From: Fimbriiglobus sp.
Lineage (GTDB): Bacteria; Planctomycetota; Planctomycetia; Gemmatales; Gemmataceae
Assembly (NCBI GenBank): GCA_025351325.1
Contig: JANXWE010000112.1
Span: 1-34,406, forward strand
DNA: 34,406 nt
Direction of reading: 5' to 3'
In this document: positions 17,003-24,831 of the stretch, piece after piece
Layout: each line of letters begins with the position of its first letter
How positions within the stretch are numbered: the stretch's first letter is position 1
Notes under the pieces: generated by a model
Database searches by the model: none
Told to the model about the DNA's origin: nothing
The model's input: only the letters and a program-made list of their open reading frames with translations
Translations under genes and position numbers: made by a program

Positions 17003-17533
17003 TCAGCTTGCCCCGTGGGCGAGGGCATGGATGAACGCCAACGTGAACGCAGGTAAATCGGCCGGCATTCGGCTGGTGATAATGTGGCCATCGATCACCA
17101 CTTCGGCATCGACCCAAGTGGCTCCGGCGTTCACCACGTCGTCTTTGATGGCAGAAAAACTCGTGGCCTTGCGTCCGCGCAAGGCCGTAGTCGAACAGAG
17201 CACCCAAGGCCCGTGGCAGATGGCCGCGAGCGGTTTCTTCATCGCGTCGGCGTCGCGCACCAACTTGAGCATCGCCTCGCTGCGGCGGATGTAATCGGGG
17301 CAAAAGCCACCGGGAATCAGGATGCCAGCGATGTCGCCGGCTCGCACGTCCTTAGCGGCCACGTCCGATATGGCCGGGTAGCCGAGCTTGCTGGGGTAGG
17401 TTTTGCCGACTTCGGGCGCAACCAAAACCACCTCGGCTCCCGCCTCTTTCAAGCGGTACACGGGGTACCAGACTTCCATTTCTTGGTACTGCTGTTCGAG
17501 CAGCACCGCGACGCGCTTTCCGCTGAGATTCAT
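17003..17533 (-). CDS. DJ-1/PfpI family protein (class I glutamine amidotransferase-like)
   Basis: 176 residues from ATG 17533, overlapping the stop of the preceding HEAT gene by ATGA (17530-17533). It is a DJ-1/PfpI fold protein: nucleophile Cys106 in AICHGP with His107, the supporting Glu13 (VLLEQQYQEMEVW), and IPGGFCPD (73-80) as the oxyanion-type loop. Members are intracellular proteases or deglycases; sequence does not separate these. It is the last gene of a three-gene operon and has no signal peptide, so it is cytoplasmic, whereas its neighbour is exported. Translational coupling suggests linked expression. Confidence 0.92.
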   Translation of the reverse strand: MNLSGKRVAVLLEQQYQEMEVWYPVYRLKEAGAEVVLVAPEVGKTYPSKLGYPAISDVAAKDVRAGDIAGILIPGGFCPDYIRRSEAMLKLVRDADAMKKPLAAICHGPWVLCSTTALRGRKATSFSAIKDDVVNAGATWVDAEVVIDGHIITSRMPADLPAFTLAFIHALAHGAS

Positions 17534-18231
17534 CGACCGACTCCGGGTGGTGCTGGGGCTATGAAGATTTGAGGCGGCAGGACGGGCTGCATATTGATTT
17601 CGCGCCGACCGGGTCGTACTGGTGCTGTCGCCACGGCGGGTTTCGGCGCGGGATCGAGTATGACGTTGCGGAGCGTGCGGAGGTCGGCCAGCTTCAACTT
17701 GGTTTCGCCGAAGAATTTGGTGCCCGCTTGAATCGTGTCGGCTTCCAGCGTGCCCCGGAAACTCGAGGTCTCGGTGACGATCACGTCGTAATCGTGAACC
17801 TCTTGGCGATCCCTCGGCAGGTTCGCTTGCATCTTGGTCACGATCTCTTCCGCGCGGCGAGTCGCTTCGGCGTTAGTTCCCGTCATCGCTTTCTTCAACG
17901 TCGGCAGTGCGACTTCGCCCCAGTCCAGCAATTGCTTTTGAGCCTGCTCGCGTTTCTGATAATCCGGCGAACCGAGTTCCTCGGTGGCCGCGAGGATCTT
18001 CGCTTCCAGGCCATCGGGGTAACGGAACCCCAGTTCGATTCGGACGATCTCCGAGACCGGCACGGTCAGCTTGCCGTACTTGGTGACAAACGTCAATTTG
18101 CCCTCGGGCAAGAACAGCGGCACCGAACTGCTGTCGGTGAAGCCCCCGATGAACGGCAACCCGGTTGGTTCGCCGGCACGGGCCGCCGAAACGAGGAGGA
18201 TCGAAGCCAAAACGGCGTGCCAGCGTGTCAT
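17530..18231 (-). CDS. Exported HEAT-like protein with duplicated beta module
   Basis: 233 residues. MTRWHAVLASILLVSAARAG is a signal peptide. Residues 43-70 (GKLTFVTKYGKLTVPVSEIV) form a short beta module. A HEAT-like helical part follows (85-140, YQKREQAQKQLLDWGEVALP and a second helix pair). A second copy of the beta module follows in residues ~150-185 (FRGTLEADTIQAGTKFFGET, then KLKLADLRTLR), so the protein looks like module-HEAT-module. The C-terminus is a Pro-rich tail. It overlaps the AtuA-C-like gene by ATGA (18228-18231) and the DJ-1 gene by ATGA (17530-17533). Function is unknown; the module resembles one seen in other planctomycete exported proteins. Confidence 0.8.
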   Translation of the reverse strand: MTRWHAVLASILLVSAARAGEPTGLPFIGGFTDSSSVPLFLPEGKLTFVTKYGKLTVPVSEIVRIELGFRYPDGLEAKILAATEELGSPDYQKREQAQKQLLDWGEVALPTLKKAMTGTNAEATRRAEEIVTKMQANLPRDRQEVHDYDVIVTETSSFRGTLEADTIQAGTKFFGETKLKLADLRTLRNVILDPAPKPAVATAPVRPGRREINMQPVLPPQIFIAPAPPGVGR

Positions 18232-18602
18232 GGAGTTGCTCCGGTCGGGGTCGTACGAACCATGTTCCCATGTTCGACGGGAAGGTCAATCGCCATTTGC
18301 AACAATGCGAGTGCGTAGCTCTTCCCTTGGGTGTCGATACGGAGCGACCGGCTCGCGCCGCCGGCCAGCGCGTCGTAGAGCATGAAGTTCAGCCCGAGTA
18401 CATTTGCGGCTTCGAAGCGTTCCACACGGCTCGCACCCAGCGGGGCGAAGTACGCCGCGACAACCTCCGTTGTGAGGTGGGCCTTCAACCAATCATATCC
18501 GGCCGGTGTGTACGCGATGATTGCCACGTTGGAGTGGTTGCCTTTATCGCCACTGCGGCCGTGGGCGATGGTCGAAAGCGACACCAAAATATTATCGGAC
18601 AT
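18228..18602 (-). CDS. AtuA C-terminal-like ferredoxin-fold protein, standalone
   Basis: 124 residues from ATG 18602; the ORF is open to 18743 but the start at 18602 aligns with the domain. The opening STIAHGRSGDKGNHSNVAI and RVERFEAANVLGLNFMLYD and GGASRSLRIDTQGKSY are the conserved stretches of the C-terminal domain of AtuA-type proteins (acyclic terpene utilisation, DUF1446-associated). Normally this domain follows the larger DUF1446 part; here it stands alone and no DUF1446 gene is in the window. It leads the operon with the HEAT-like and DJ-1 genes. The role is unknown; a subunit with a partner encoded elsewhere is a reasonable guess. Confidence 0.85.
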   Translation of the reverse strand: MSDNILVSLSTIAHGRSGDKGNHSNVAIIAYTPAGYDWLKAHLTTEVVAAYFAPLGASRVERFEAANVLGLNFMLYDALAGGASRSLRIDTQGKSYALALLQMAIDLPVEHGNMVRTTPTGATP

Positions 18603-18889
18603 GGCACGACTCCAATCGAAGTTCCGAATTTTCCGATATTGTACCCGAGCTTCATGCGTACCATGTGCTGGATTCGCTAAACGGTTCGGCGCATCGACGG
18701 CCCGGTTTCGCGTTAAGCTGGCTAAACATGGAGGTTTGTGCAAGCTTTTCTGATCGTAACGCGCCGGGTCACTCGTAAGGATCGTATCGGCGCAAAAAAG
18801 AATTGTGATCCGCTTCCGACAACTTAACCTAAGCTTTGGAGACGTACAGAACGGGCCTTAGCCCCTGTATTCTTTTCGGAGAACCAACC

Positions 18890-19831
18890 ATGAGCCTCAC
18901 CCGCCGTTTTTTAACCCTCGCCTCTCTCGGCGTAGTCGCCTCAGCGACTCCGAGCTTCGCCGGCTGGAACAATGTGTTCCTGACGTCGTGCAACGATTGC
19001 GAGCCGCGCACCGCGTATAAGCTGCCGCCGACCAGCACGAGCATGAAGTTGGAATCGACTTCGTACTACGAAACGGTCACGGTGATGCGGCCCGAGAAGT
19101 TCATCGAAGAAGTGCCCGTGAAAGTGACGAGCTACTTCTACGAACCGGTCACGACCTACACCTACCGCAGCTATTACGATTCGTGCTCGCGGCAGTGCCA
19201 GCAGATCGCCGTGCCGCGGACATCGAAAGTCCGCCGCGAAGAGTGCAACACGGTGATGAAAGCCGTGGAGCGTGTTCGGATGGTACCGGTGCAGGTCGAA
19301 CGTGAAGTAACGGAATCCCGTCCCGTTTACACCAGCTACGGCCCTGTGCAGAAACATGTCGGGCCATACCGCGACAGTGCCAGTGCCCCGCGGGTCGATG
19401 AGTATCGGAACCCGAAGCCGAGCGTCCTGCAGGAAGGCGGATCGATCCCTGAAACTCGCCTGCCGACGTCGCCGATGTATATGCCCGGCCTGTCGAACCC
19501 GAAAGCCAAGCCATCGGCCCCGGCGAATTTCCGCTCGAATGCGATGACGACATCGTTTGCCAAAGTGGCCTCGACCAAAGTGTACGGCGAAGTGGTGCAA
19601 ACCGACCAGAAGACCCCGCTGGCCAACGCCAAGTTGGTCTTCGTGAACGTCGCCGACACCGAGAAACGCGAGTACATCTCGGCCGATGCCTACGGCCAAT
19701 TCGAGAAGACTCTCCCGGCTGGCGAATGGTATCTTTACGTCGGCCCGGGGGATGGCAAAGCCAACCTCCACTCGCAGATCAAAGTGAGCGAAGGTGAACC
19801 GAAAGGTTTTAACGTCGTCGCTTCGAAGTAA
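18890..19831 (+). CDS. Exported protein with Val/Tyr-rich part and a carboxypeptidase-like C-terminal domain
   Basis: ATG at 18890 with GGAG 8 bases upstream gives 313 residues. Signal peptide MSLTRRFLTLASLGVVASAT, cut likely after PSFA (residue 24). The first 130 mature residues are rich in Tyr, Val and Thr with short recurrent units (SYYETVTV, PVKVTSYFYEPVTTYTYRSYY, RMVPVQVEREV) and six Cys, suggesting disulfides. A Pro/Ser linker follows. The last 75 residues (VYGEVVQTDQKTPLANAKLV, then LPAGEWYLYVGPGDG) look like a carboxypeptidase regulatory-like beta-sandwich. The gene is monocistronic with a strong terminator and divergent from the AtuA-C operon. Function is not known. Confidence 0.82.
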   Translation: MSLTRRFLTLASLGVVASATPSFAGWNNVFLTSCNDCEPRTAYKLPPTSTSMKLESTSYYETVTVMRPEKFIEEVPVKVTSYFYEPVTTYTYRSYYDSCSRQCQQIAVPRTSKVRREECNTVMKAVERVRMVPVQVEREVTESRPVYTSYGPVQKHVGPYRDSASAPRVDEYRNPKPSVLQEGGSIPETRLPTSPMYMPGLSNPKAKPSAPANFRSNAMTTSFAKVASTKVYGEVVQTDQKTPLANAKLVFVNVADTEKREYISADAYGQFEKTLPAGEWYLYVGPGDGKANLHSQIKVSEGEPKGFNVVASK

Positions 19832-19850
19832 TGCAACGTGAAACGAACTG

Positions 19851-19880
19851 AAAAACACCGGCGAAGACGCCGGTGTTTTT
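19851..19880 (+). terminator. Intrinsic terminator, 13-bp arms
   Basis: AAAAACACCGGCG (19851-19863), loop AAGA, and its perfect complement (19868-19880) ending in TTTTT, 20 bp after the stop at 19831. The leading A-run makes it possibly bidirectional. It separates the exported protein gene from the NupC-type gene, and makes a NupC start upstream of it unlikely. Confidence 0.93.
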
Positions 19881-19993
19881 CGTGCCGACCGGTCTGCTGT
19901 AACTCGTTCATCGCCTGCTTCCATCGTCCGGGTTCCACCCATGATTCCGTCCGAGATTCCACCGGAACGAATCTTGCCACCAACACCCATTTC

Positions 19994-21337
19994 GTGGCGT
20001 CTCGGTATGGCGACCGGGTGATCCTGCTCGTTTTGGCGACCTACGGTTTGTACGATTCATTTAGTCCGTCAATCCGGCCTCGTTTCCAAGCGGGGATGGG
20101 GATCGTCTGCTTCCTCGGTGTGGCAGCCTGTTTTTCCACGAGTTTGCAATCGGTGCGACGGAAGACGTTACTCTGGGGCATTGGCCTGCAATTCGCACTC
20201 GCCGTGGCGGTGATCCACTCGGAGTGGGTGCGGGCCGTGTTCGAAGTACTGGGCACCGGGATCGGCTACCTCATCAAAGCCTCGGATGCGGGCGCCGAGT
20301 TCGTCTTCGGGTCACTTTCGAAAGTGAATGGTCCAAGTGGCTTCGTGTTCGCGTTCAAAGCGCTACCCCCGATCATCTTCGTATCGTCGTTCTTCAGCGT
20401 CCTCTATTATCTCGGCATCCTCCAGTTCTTCGTGCGGTTGATGGCCCGCGCCATGATGTATGTCATGGGTACCAGCGGGGCGGAGACGCTGTCGGTGGCC
20501 GCGAATGTATTCATGGGGCAGACGGAAGCGCCCCTGATCGTCAAACCGTTCGTACCGCGGATGACGCGCTCGGAATTGCTGGCCCTCATGGGCAGCGGCA
20601 TGGCCCACATTTCCGGTGGCATGATGGCGGTCTACATCAGCTACGGGGCCGACCCCGTGGCGATTCTGTGCACGTGCGTCATGGCTTGCCCGGCCAGTTT
20701 GTACCTCACCAAACTGATCCTGCCGGAAGCGGGAACCCCGGTGACCCTGGGCACCGCGAAAATCGACGTGAAGACCAATTACGTGAACGTCATCGACGCG
20801 GCTTCGGGCGGGGTCAAAGATGGTCTGTGGCTCGCATTCAACGTGGCGGCGATGCTGGTTGCCTTCCTCGCGTTCATCGCCCTGTTCGACTTCGCACTCG
20901 GTGGCCTGAAACCGGGTTTGGTGCACGCCGGCGTTCCCGCCGAGCGGTTGGAGTGGTGGGCGGACGATTTGAAGCTGGAAACGATCTTCGGCAAAGTGTT
21001 CGCCCCGGTCGCCTTTTTACTCGGCGTGGAACCGGGCGAAACGCAGAAAGTCGGCAGCCTGCTTGGCATCAAACTCGCCGCCAACGAGCACGTGGCGTTC
21101 CTCAAACTGAAAGAGTGGAAAACACAAGATGGCTACCTGTCGCAACGCTCGCAAGATCTCGCCGTCTTCGCCCTGACTGGCTTCGCCAATTTTGCGTCCA
21201 TCGGCATCCAACTGGGCGGAATTGGGGCATTGGCACCCGAGCGACGGGCCGACTTGGCGAAACTGGGCCTGAAAGCGCTGCTGGTTGGCTTCCTGGCCAC
21301 GCTTGTGAACGCGGCCATCGCGGGATTATTGATGTGA
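19994..21337 (+). CDS. NupC-type concentrative nucleoside transporter
   Basis: A polytopic membrane protein of about 447 residues. The family signature GQTEAPLIVKPFVPRMTRSE and GSGMAHISGGMMAVYISYG is present, so it should import nucleosides with Na+ or H+. About eight or more hydrophobic segments can be counted. The frame is open from 19838, but that includes the terminator at 19851-19880; in-frame GTG codons at 19994 and 20018 are the only sensible starts, and neither has a ribosome site. An ATG at 19941 in another frame reads 26 residues ending at 20021, exactly where this frame continues; with one more G in GGG (20016-20018) the two would join. The N-terminus is therefore uncertain. A 79 bp gap separates it from the CpaF-like gene. 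Confidence 0.88.
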   Translation: MASRYGDRVILLVLATYGLYDSFSPSIRPRFQAGMGIVCFLGVAACFSTSLQSVRRKTLLWGIGLQFALAVAVIHSEWVRAVFEVLGTGIGYLIKASDAGAEFVFGSLSKVNGPSGFVFAFKALPPIIFVSSFFSVLYYLGILQFFVRLMARAMMYVMGTSGAETLSVAANVFMGQTEAPLIVKPFVPRMTRSELLALMGSGMAHISGGMMAVYISYGADPVAILCTCVMACPASLYLTKLILPEAGTPVTLGTAKIDVKTNYVNVIDAASGGVKDGLWLAFNVAAMLVAFLAFIALFDFALGGLKPGLVHAGVPAERLEWWADDLKLETIFGKVFAPVAFLLGVEPGETQKVGSLLGIKLAANEHVAFLKLKEWKTQDGYLSQRSQDLAVFALTGFANFASIGIQLGGIGALAPERRADLAKLGLKALLVGFLATLVNAAIAGLLM

Positions 21338-21416
21338 GGTGTCCGGAAAATCGGCACATTCCCGAATCTCGTTCTATGCTTGAACGCCCAGGCCCACCCT
21401 GCCCGAGAATCGCTCG

Positions 21417-22388
21417 ATGACTCCGTCTCTGTCCGGCACAAGTTCTGTCTGGACGACGCCCAGCCCGAATCCGCGGGGAACGCCGTCCCCCGTGGAAATG
21501 CTTCGCCGTGCCCACACGCGACTAGCCGAGCGCTTCGATCCGAGCAAAACACGGCACAAACCGCTGTCGATTCTGCGCCAGGAAGCGCGCCGGTTGCTCG
21601 ACCAATATTTCGAAGTGGAGTGGCAGTCGCTGCTGAAGCCCGACCGCGAAAAACTGATCGAAGACATTCTCAGCGAAGCCCCCGGGTTCGGGCCGCTGGA
21701 AGAACTCTTCCGCGACGACGCCACCAAGGAAATCATGGTGATCGCCGCGACGCAAATCATTGCGAAGAAAGCCGATGCGTGGCTGCCGACGAGCGTGCGG
21801 TTCCGCGATTCCGGGCAACTCCGGAGCTACCTCGCCCGCTTGGTGGAGTCCGGTGTCGCCTACGTGCCAACCCCGGTGGCGACGGGTGGTTTCGACATCA
21901 AGTTGGCCAACGGGTTCCGGGTACTCGCGCTGCTGCCACCCGAAATCATGGATCAATCGCCGCTGGTGTTGTTCGTCCGCGGCGAACCGTTGCCGATGCC
22001 CGCCGAAGCGACTTCGGTGATGATGTCGACGCTGCGGCGGAACTTGCCGAGCGGTAGCATCAATGCTCCGGTGCCGCAGACTGCGCCGGCGATTTCAAGT
22101 GGGACGATTGCCACTCCGGCACCCCGATCGGCGGTGATTCCGATGCCCGAACTGCGGGCGACGATCGTTCTCGATCCGCTCGGCCGATTGAAGCAGCACG
22201 TCACCGAACGGATCATTGCCAAATGCGCTGCGGCCGGGGTGTATGATCTTTCGGTGATCCCGTCCGGGGAACTCCAACGGGTCATCCACGCCCACGTACT
22301 CGAAATCTCGATGCAAGATCGCGTAGCCATCGACGACGCCTCCAAAGAGCGGATGGTGCTCGAAATCCTTGCCAAGATGAACCGTTAA
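21417..22388 (+). CDS. CpaF/TadA-like protein without the ATPase domain
   Basis: 323 residues from ATG 21417, no strong ribosome site (an alternative in-frame ATG is 21498). Residues 48-190 align with the N-terminal part of CpaF-type secretion ATPases: LLDQYFEVEWQSLLKPDREK, GFGPLEELFRDDATKEIMVI, LPTSVRFRDSGQLRSYLARL, NGFRVLALLPPEIMD. In CpaF this is followed by the Walker A and B motor; here I see no GxxGxGKT and no Walker B. A Pro/Thr-rich linker (~190-245) leads to a helical C-terminus (255-323) with KQHVTERIIAKC and ERMVLEILAKM, resembling the first helical domain of CpaF, so that unit may occur twice. It may be an assembly or regulatory partner of a Tad motor (inference). Confidence 0.72.
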   Translation: MTPSLSGTSSVWTTPSPNPRGTPSPVEMLRRAHTRLAERFDPSKTRHKPLSILRQEARRLLDQYFEVEWQSLLKPDREKLIEDILSEAPGFGPLEELFRDDATKEIMVIAATQIIAKKADAWLPTSVRFRDSGQLRSYLARLVESGVAYVPTPVATGGFDIKLANGFRVLALLPPEIMDQSPLVLFVRGEPLPMPAEATSVMMSTLRRNLPSGSINAPVPQTAPAISSGTIATPAPRSAVIPMPELRATIVLDPLGRLKQHVTERIIAKCAAAGVYDLSVIPSGELQRVIHAHVLEISMQDRVAIDDASKERMVLEILAKMNR

Positions 22389-22416
22389 AACGGGTTCCAA
22401 TTCGATAGTTCAATAC

Positions 22417-22438
22417 GCCAGCGAGCCGGCTCGCTGGC
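22417..22438 (+). terminator. Palindrome between CpaF-like and acylase genes
   Basis: A perfect 22-bp palindrome (GCCAGCGAGCC and its complement) 28 bp after the stop of the CpaF-like gene, followed by TTGTCGTTT. It can fold as a stem with a 4-base loop and is a plausible terminator; no long T-tract is present. Confidence 0.55.
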
Positions 22439-22497
22439 TTGTCGTTTCCACTTCTGCAATATGTTCACTCTAGCTGAATCGACTCCGAGAACTGAGC

Positions 22498-24831
22498 ATG
22501 TCGCTGCGCAAGTTGATCTTCCGGGCCATCTTTGGTGCACGCTTGCCGTACAGCCGTGGTGAGCTGCGCATCCCCGGTTTGGAACGACCCGTCACGATTC
22601 GTCGCGACAAGTTTGGCATCCCCGCCATCGAAGCGGAAACCGAGCACGACGCCCACTTTGCCAGCGGGTTTGTTCAGGGGCAAGATCGTTGCTTCCAGCT
22701 CGAAACGATGCTGCGCATCGGTCGGGGCACCTTGGCTGAACTCGTCGGCCCCGGCGGGTTGCCCCTGGATCGCATGAGCCGGCGGATCGGCTTCGCCCGC
22801 AGTGCCATCGCCCAAGTGAAAGTGCTCGACGCCGATGTGCAGGAGACGTTGAACGCCTTCGTCGCCGGGGTCAATGCCGGGCAGACTCTTGGGCTGCCGG
22901 CGAAGCCGCACGAGTTTGCAATTCTCGGTGGTAAGCCGACCCCTTGGACGACTGCCGACGTACTGGCGACACTCAAGCTCATCAGCTTCAGCCTGCCCGG
23001 CAATTGGGATGTGGAACTCGCTCGCTTGCGCATGCTCCGTGCCGATGGCCGTGTTGCTGTGGAAGCCCTCGATCCCTCGTGGAACGATGTTCCCGACAAT
23101 TCCAACGGCTCGGCTGCACTCGATGCGTTGGCACGCGATCTGGCCCTGTTCCAAGAGTTCGTGCCGACGGGAGGCGGCTCGAACAATTGGCTCATCGCCG
23201 GGTCGCGGACAGTGTCGGGTAAGCCGATTTTGGCGAACGACCCGCACTTGCGGCCGGACATCCCCCCGCCGTGGTATCTCCTGCAAGTGCGGACACCAAC
23301 GCGCTCCTTCGCCGGGGCCGCACTCGTCGGGACCCCGGCCGTGGCGATCGGCCACAACGGCTTCTGCGCCTGGGGGGTCACCGCCGGACTGACGGACAAC
23401 ACCGACCTATTTATTGAAACGCTCGATGCCACCGGCCGACAAGTCCGCAACGCCGATGGCAGCTTCACCGCGTGTGAAGTGGCACGCGAAGTCATCCGCA
23501 TCCAAGGGAAGCCCGATCACGTTGAGGAAGTGTTGCTCACGCCGCGTGGCCCGGTGATTTCGCCGCTGGTGCCGGACGTGCGCGAGGTACTCTCGATGCG
23601 GGCCGTGTGGCTCGATGCGCTGCCATTGCGCGGGCTGCTCGATGCCCCGTTGGCGACCTCGTTCGACAGCTTCCGTAAGCCGTTCGCCGCGTGGCCTTGC
23701 TTGCCGCTGAACATGCTCTACGCGGACGCGACTGGGGAAACGGGGTACCAACTCGTCGGCCAAGTGCCGGTTCGCAAGATGGGCCAAGGGATGGTCCCGC
23801 TTCCCGGCGACGCCCCCGGTGCCGGTTGGGAATCCGAGCACCTGCCGTTCGACAAGATGCCATTCGTGCGGAATCCGAGTGCGGGCTATTTCGCCACCGC
23901 CAACGACGACCCGTACATCCGTCCGGAAGCGGCGACGGCCGGGTTTCTCGGGGCCGATTTCCTCGACCAATACCGGGTCGATGCCATCCGGCACGAACTG
24001 GCCCAACGGCCAGACGGCTGGGACTTGGCCGCGTGCTCGGCATTGCAACTCAATGTGCGTTCGTTGGCGTGGGACGAGATCCGCGAGGTAGTCTTGAACA
24101 TCCCGACGGAATTGCCGAATGCCCGCGAAGCGTTGGAACTGTTGCGAACGTGGGATGGTCACGTCGATGCCCGCTCGCCGGCCGCGACGGTCTTCGAACT
24201 GTTTATTGCCGAAATGTCTGTCCGCGTGGCCAAGGCGAAGGCACCGCTGAGTTGGGAACTCGCACTCGGCGGTAGTGGCAGCGAAGTGCTTGCCCACAAT
24301 TTGTTTGCGGATCGCCGCACAGCACACTTGGTGAAATTGATCCGCACGCAACCGGACGGATGGTTCGCACAATCGTGGCCACTGGAAATGGCCGATGTGT
24401 TGAATGGCGTGATCGAACGATTGCGCGAGAAGCATGGCCCCAGCCCAGACTGGTGGCAATGGGGCGACCTCCGTCCCCTGCACGCCAAACATCCGATCCT
24501 CGGCAAACACTGGCTGTTCGGGCCGATCTTCAACGCTCCGAGCATCCCTTGCGGTGGCGACAGCAATACCATCAGCCAGGCGGGCATTGCCCCGCTACGC
24601 CCCCTGCAACCGACCGGCAACATCGCCGGCCTGCGGATTGTTTTCGACTGCGCGAACTTCAGCAACACACGGGTCGTGCTCTGCGGCGGCCAATCGGGCA
24701 ACCCGTACTCCCCCCACGCCCTCGACCTCTTCTGGAAATGGCAACTCGGCGACACCGCGCCGCTGCCATGGACGCCGCAAGAGATTTTGAAGGGGGCCAA
24801 GGCGACCTTGCGGTTGGAACCGGTGGCTTAA
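22498..24831 (+). CDS. Penicillin acylase family protein (N-terminal nucleophile hydrolase)
   Basis: 777 residues with ATG at 22498. The precursor is expected to cut itself into an alpha chain (about residues 1-227) and a beta chain starting with the catalytic Ser228 (TGGG|SNNWLIAGS), the family hallmark. The alpha chain has GIPAIEAETEHDAHFASGFV and QGQDRCFQLETMLRIGRG; the beta chain has ANDPHL, NTDLFIE and FATANDDPY. Such enzymes hydrolyse amides of acyl groups, from beta-lactams to acyl-homoserine lactones; the substrate cannot be decided. No signal peptide is obvious (MSLRKLIFRAIFGARLP is only weakly hydrophobic). Its stop overlaps by 4 bases (24828-24831) the stop of the convergent CoA-transferase gene. 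Confidence 0.92.
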   Translation: MSLRKLIFRAIFGARLPYSRGELRIPGLERPVTIRRDKFGIPAIEAETEHDAHFASGFVQGQDRCFQLETMLRIGRGTLAELVGPGGLPLDRMSRRIGFARSAIAQVKVLDADVQETLNAFVAGVNAGQTLGLPAKPHEFAILGGKPTPWTTADVLATLKLISFSLPGNWDVELARLRMLRADGRVAVEALDPSWNDVPDNSNGSAALDALARDLALFQEFVPTGGGSNNWLIAGSRTVSGKPILANDPHLRPDIPPPWYLLQVRTPTRSFAGAALVGTPAVAIGHNGFCAWGVTAGLTDNTDLFIETLDATGRQVRNADGSFTACEVAREVIRIQGKPDHVEEVLLTPRGPVISPLVPDVREVLSMRAVWLDALPLRGLLDAPLATSFDSFRKPFAAWPCLPLNMLYADATGETGYQLVGQVPVRKMGQGMVPLPGDAPGAGWESEHLPFDKMPFVRNPSAGYFATANDDPYIRPEAATAGFLGADFLDQYRVDAIRHELAQRPDGWDLAACSALQLNVRSLAWDEIREVVLNIPTELPNAREALELLRTWDGHVDARSPAATVFELFIAEMSVRVAKAKAPLSWELALGGSGSEVLAHNLFADRRTAHLVKLIRTQPDGWFAQSWPLEMADVLNGVIERLREKHGPSPDWWQWGDLRPLHAKHPILGKHWLFGPIFNAPSIPCGGDSNTISQAGIAPLRPLQPTGNIAGLRIVFDCANFSNTRVVLCGGQSGNPYSPHALDLFWKWQLGDTAPLPWTPQEILKGAKATLRLEPVA

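Noticed and set aside
20224-21420. Plus-strand frame of 398 codons overlapping the transporter
   Set aside because: It is a shifted frame of NupC-type codons, Arg/Gly/Pro-rich and without hydrophobic segments.
22465-23355. Minus-strand open frame over the acylase start
   Set aside because: Antisense to the penicillin acylase alpha chain, which has the family motifs in order.
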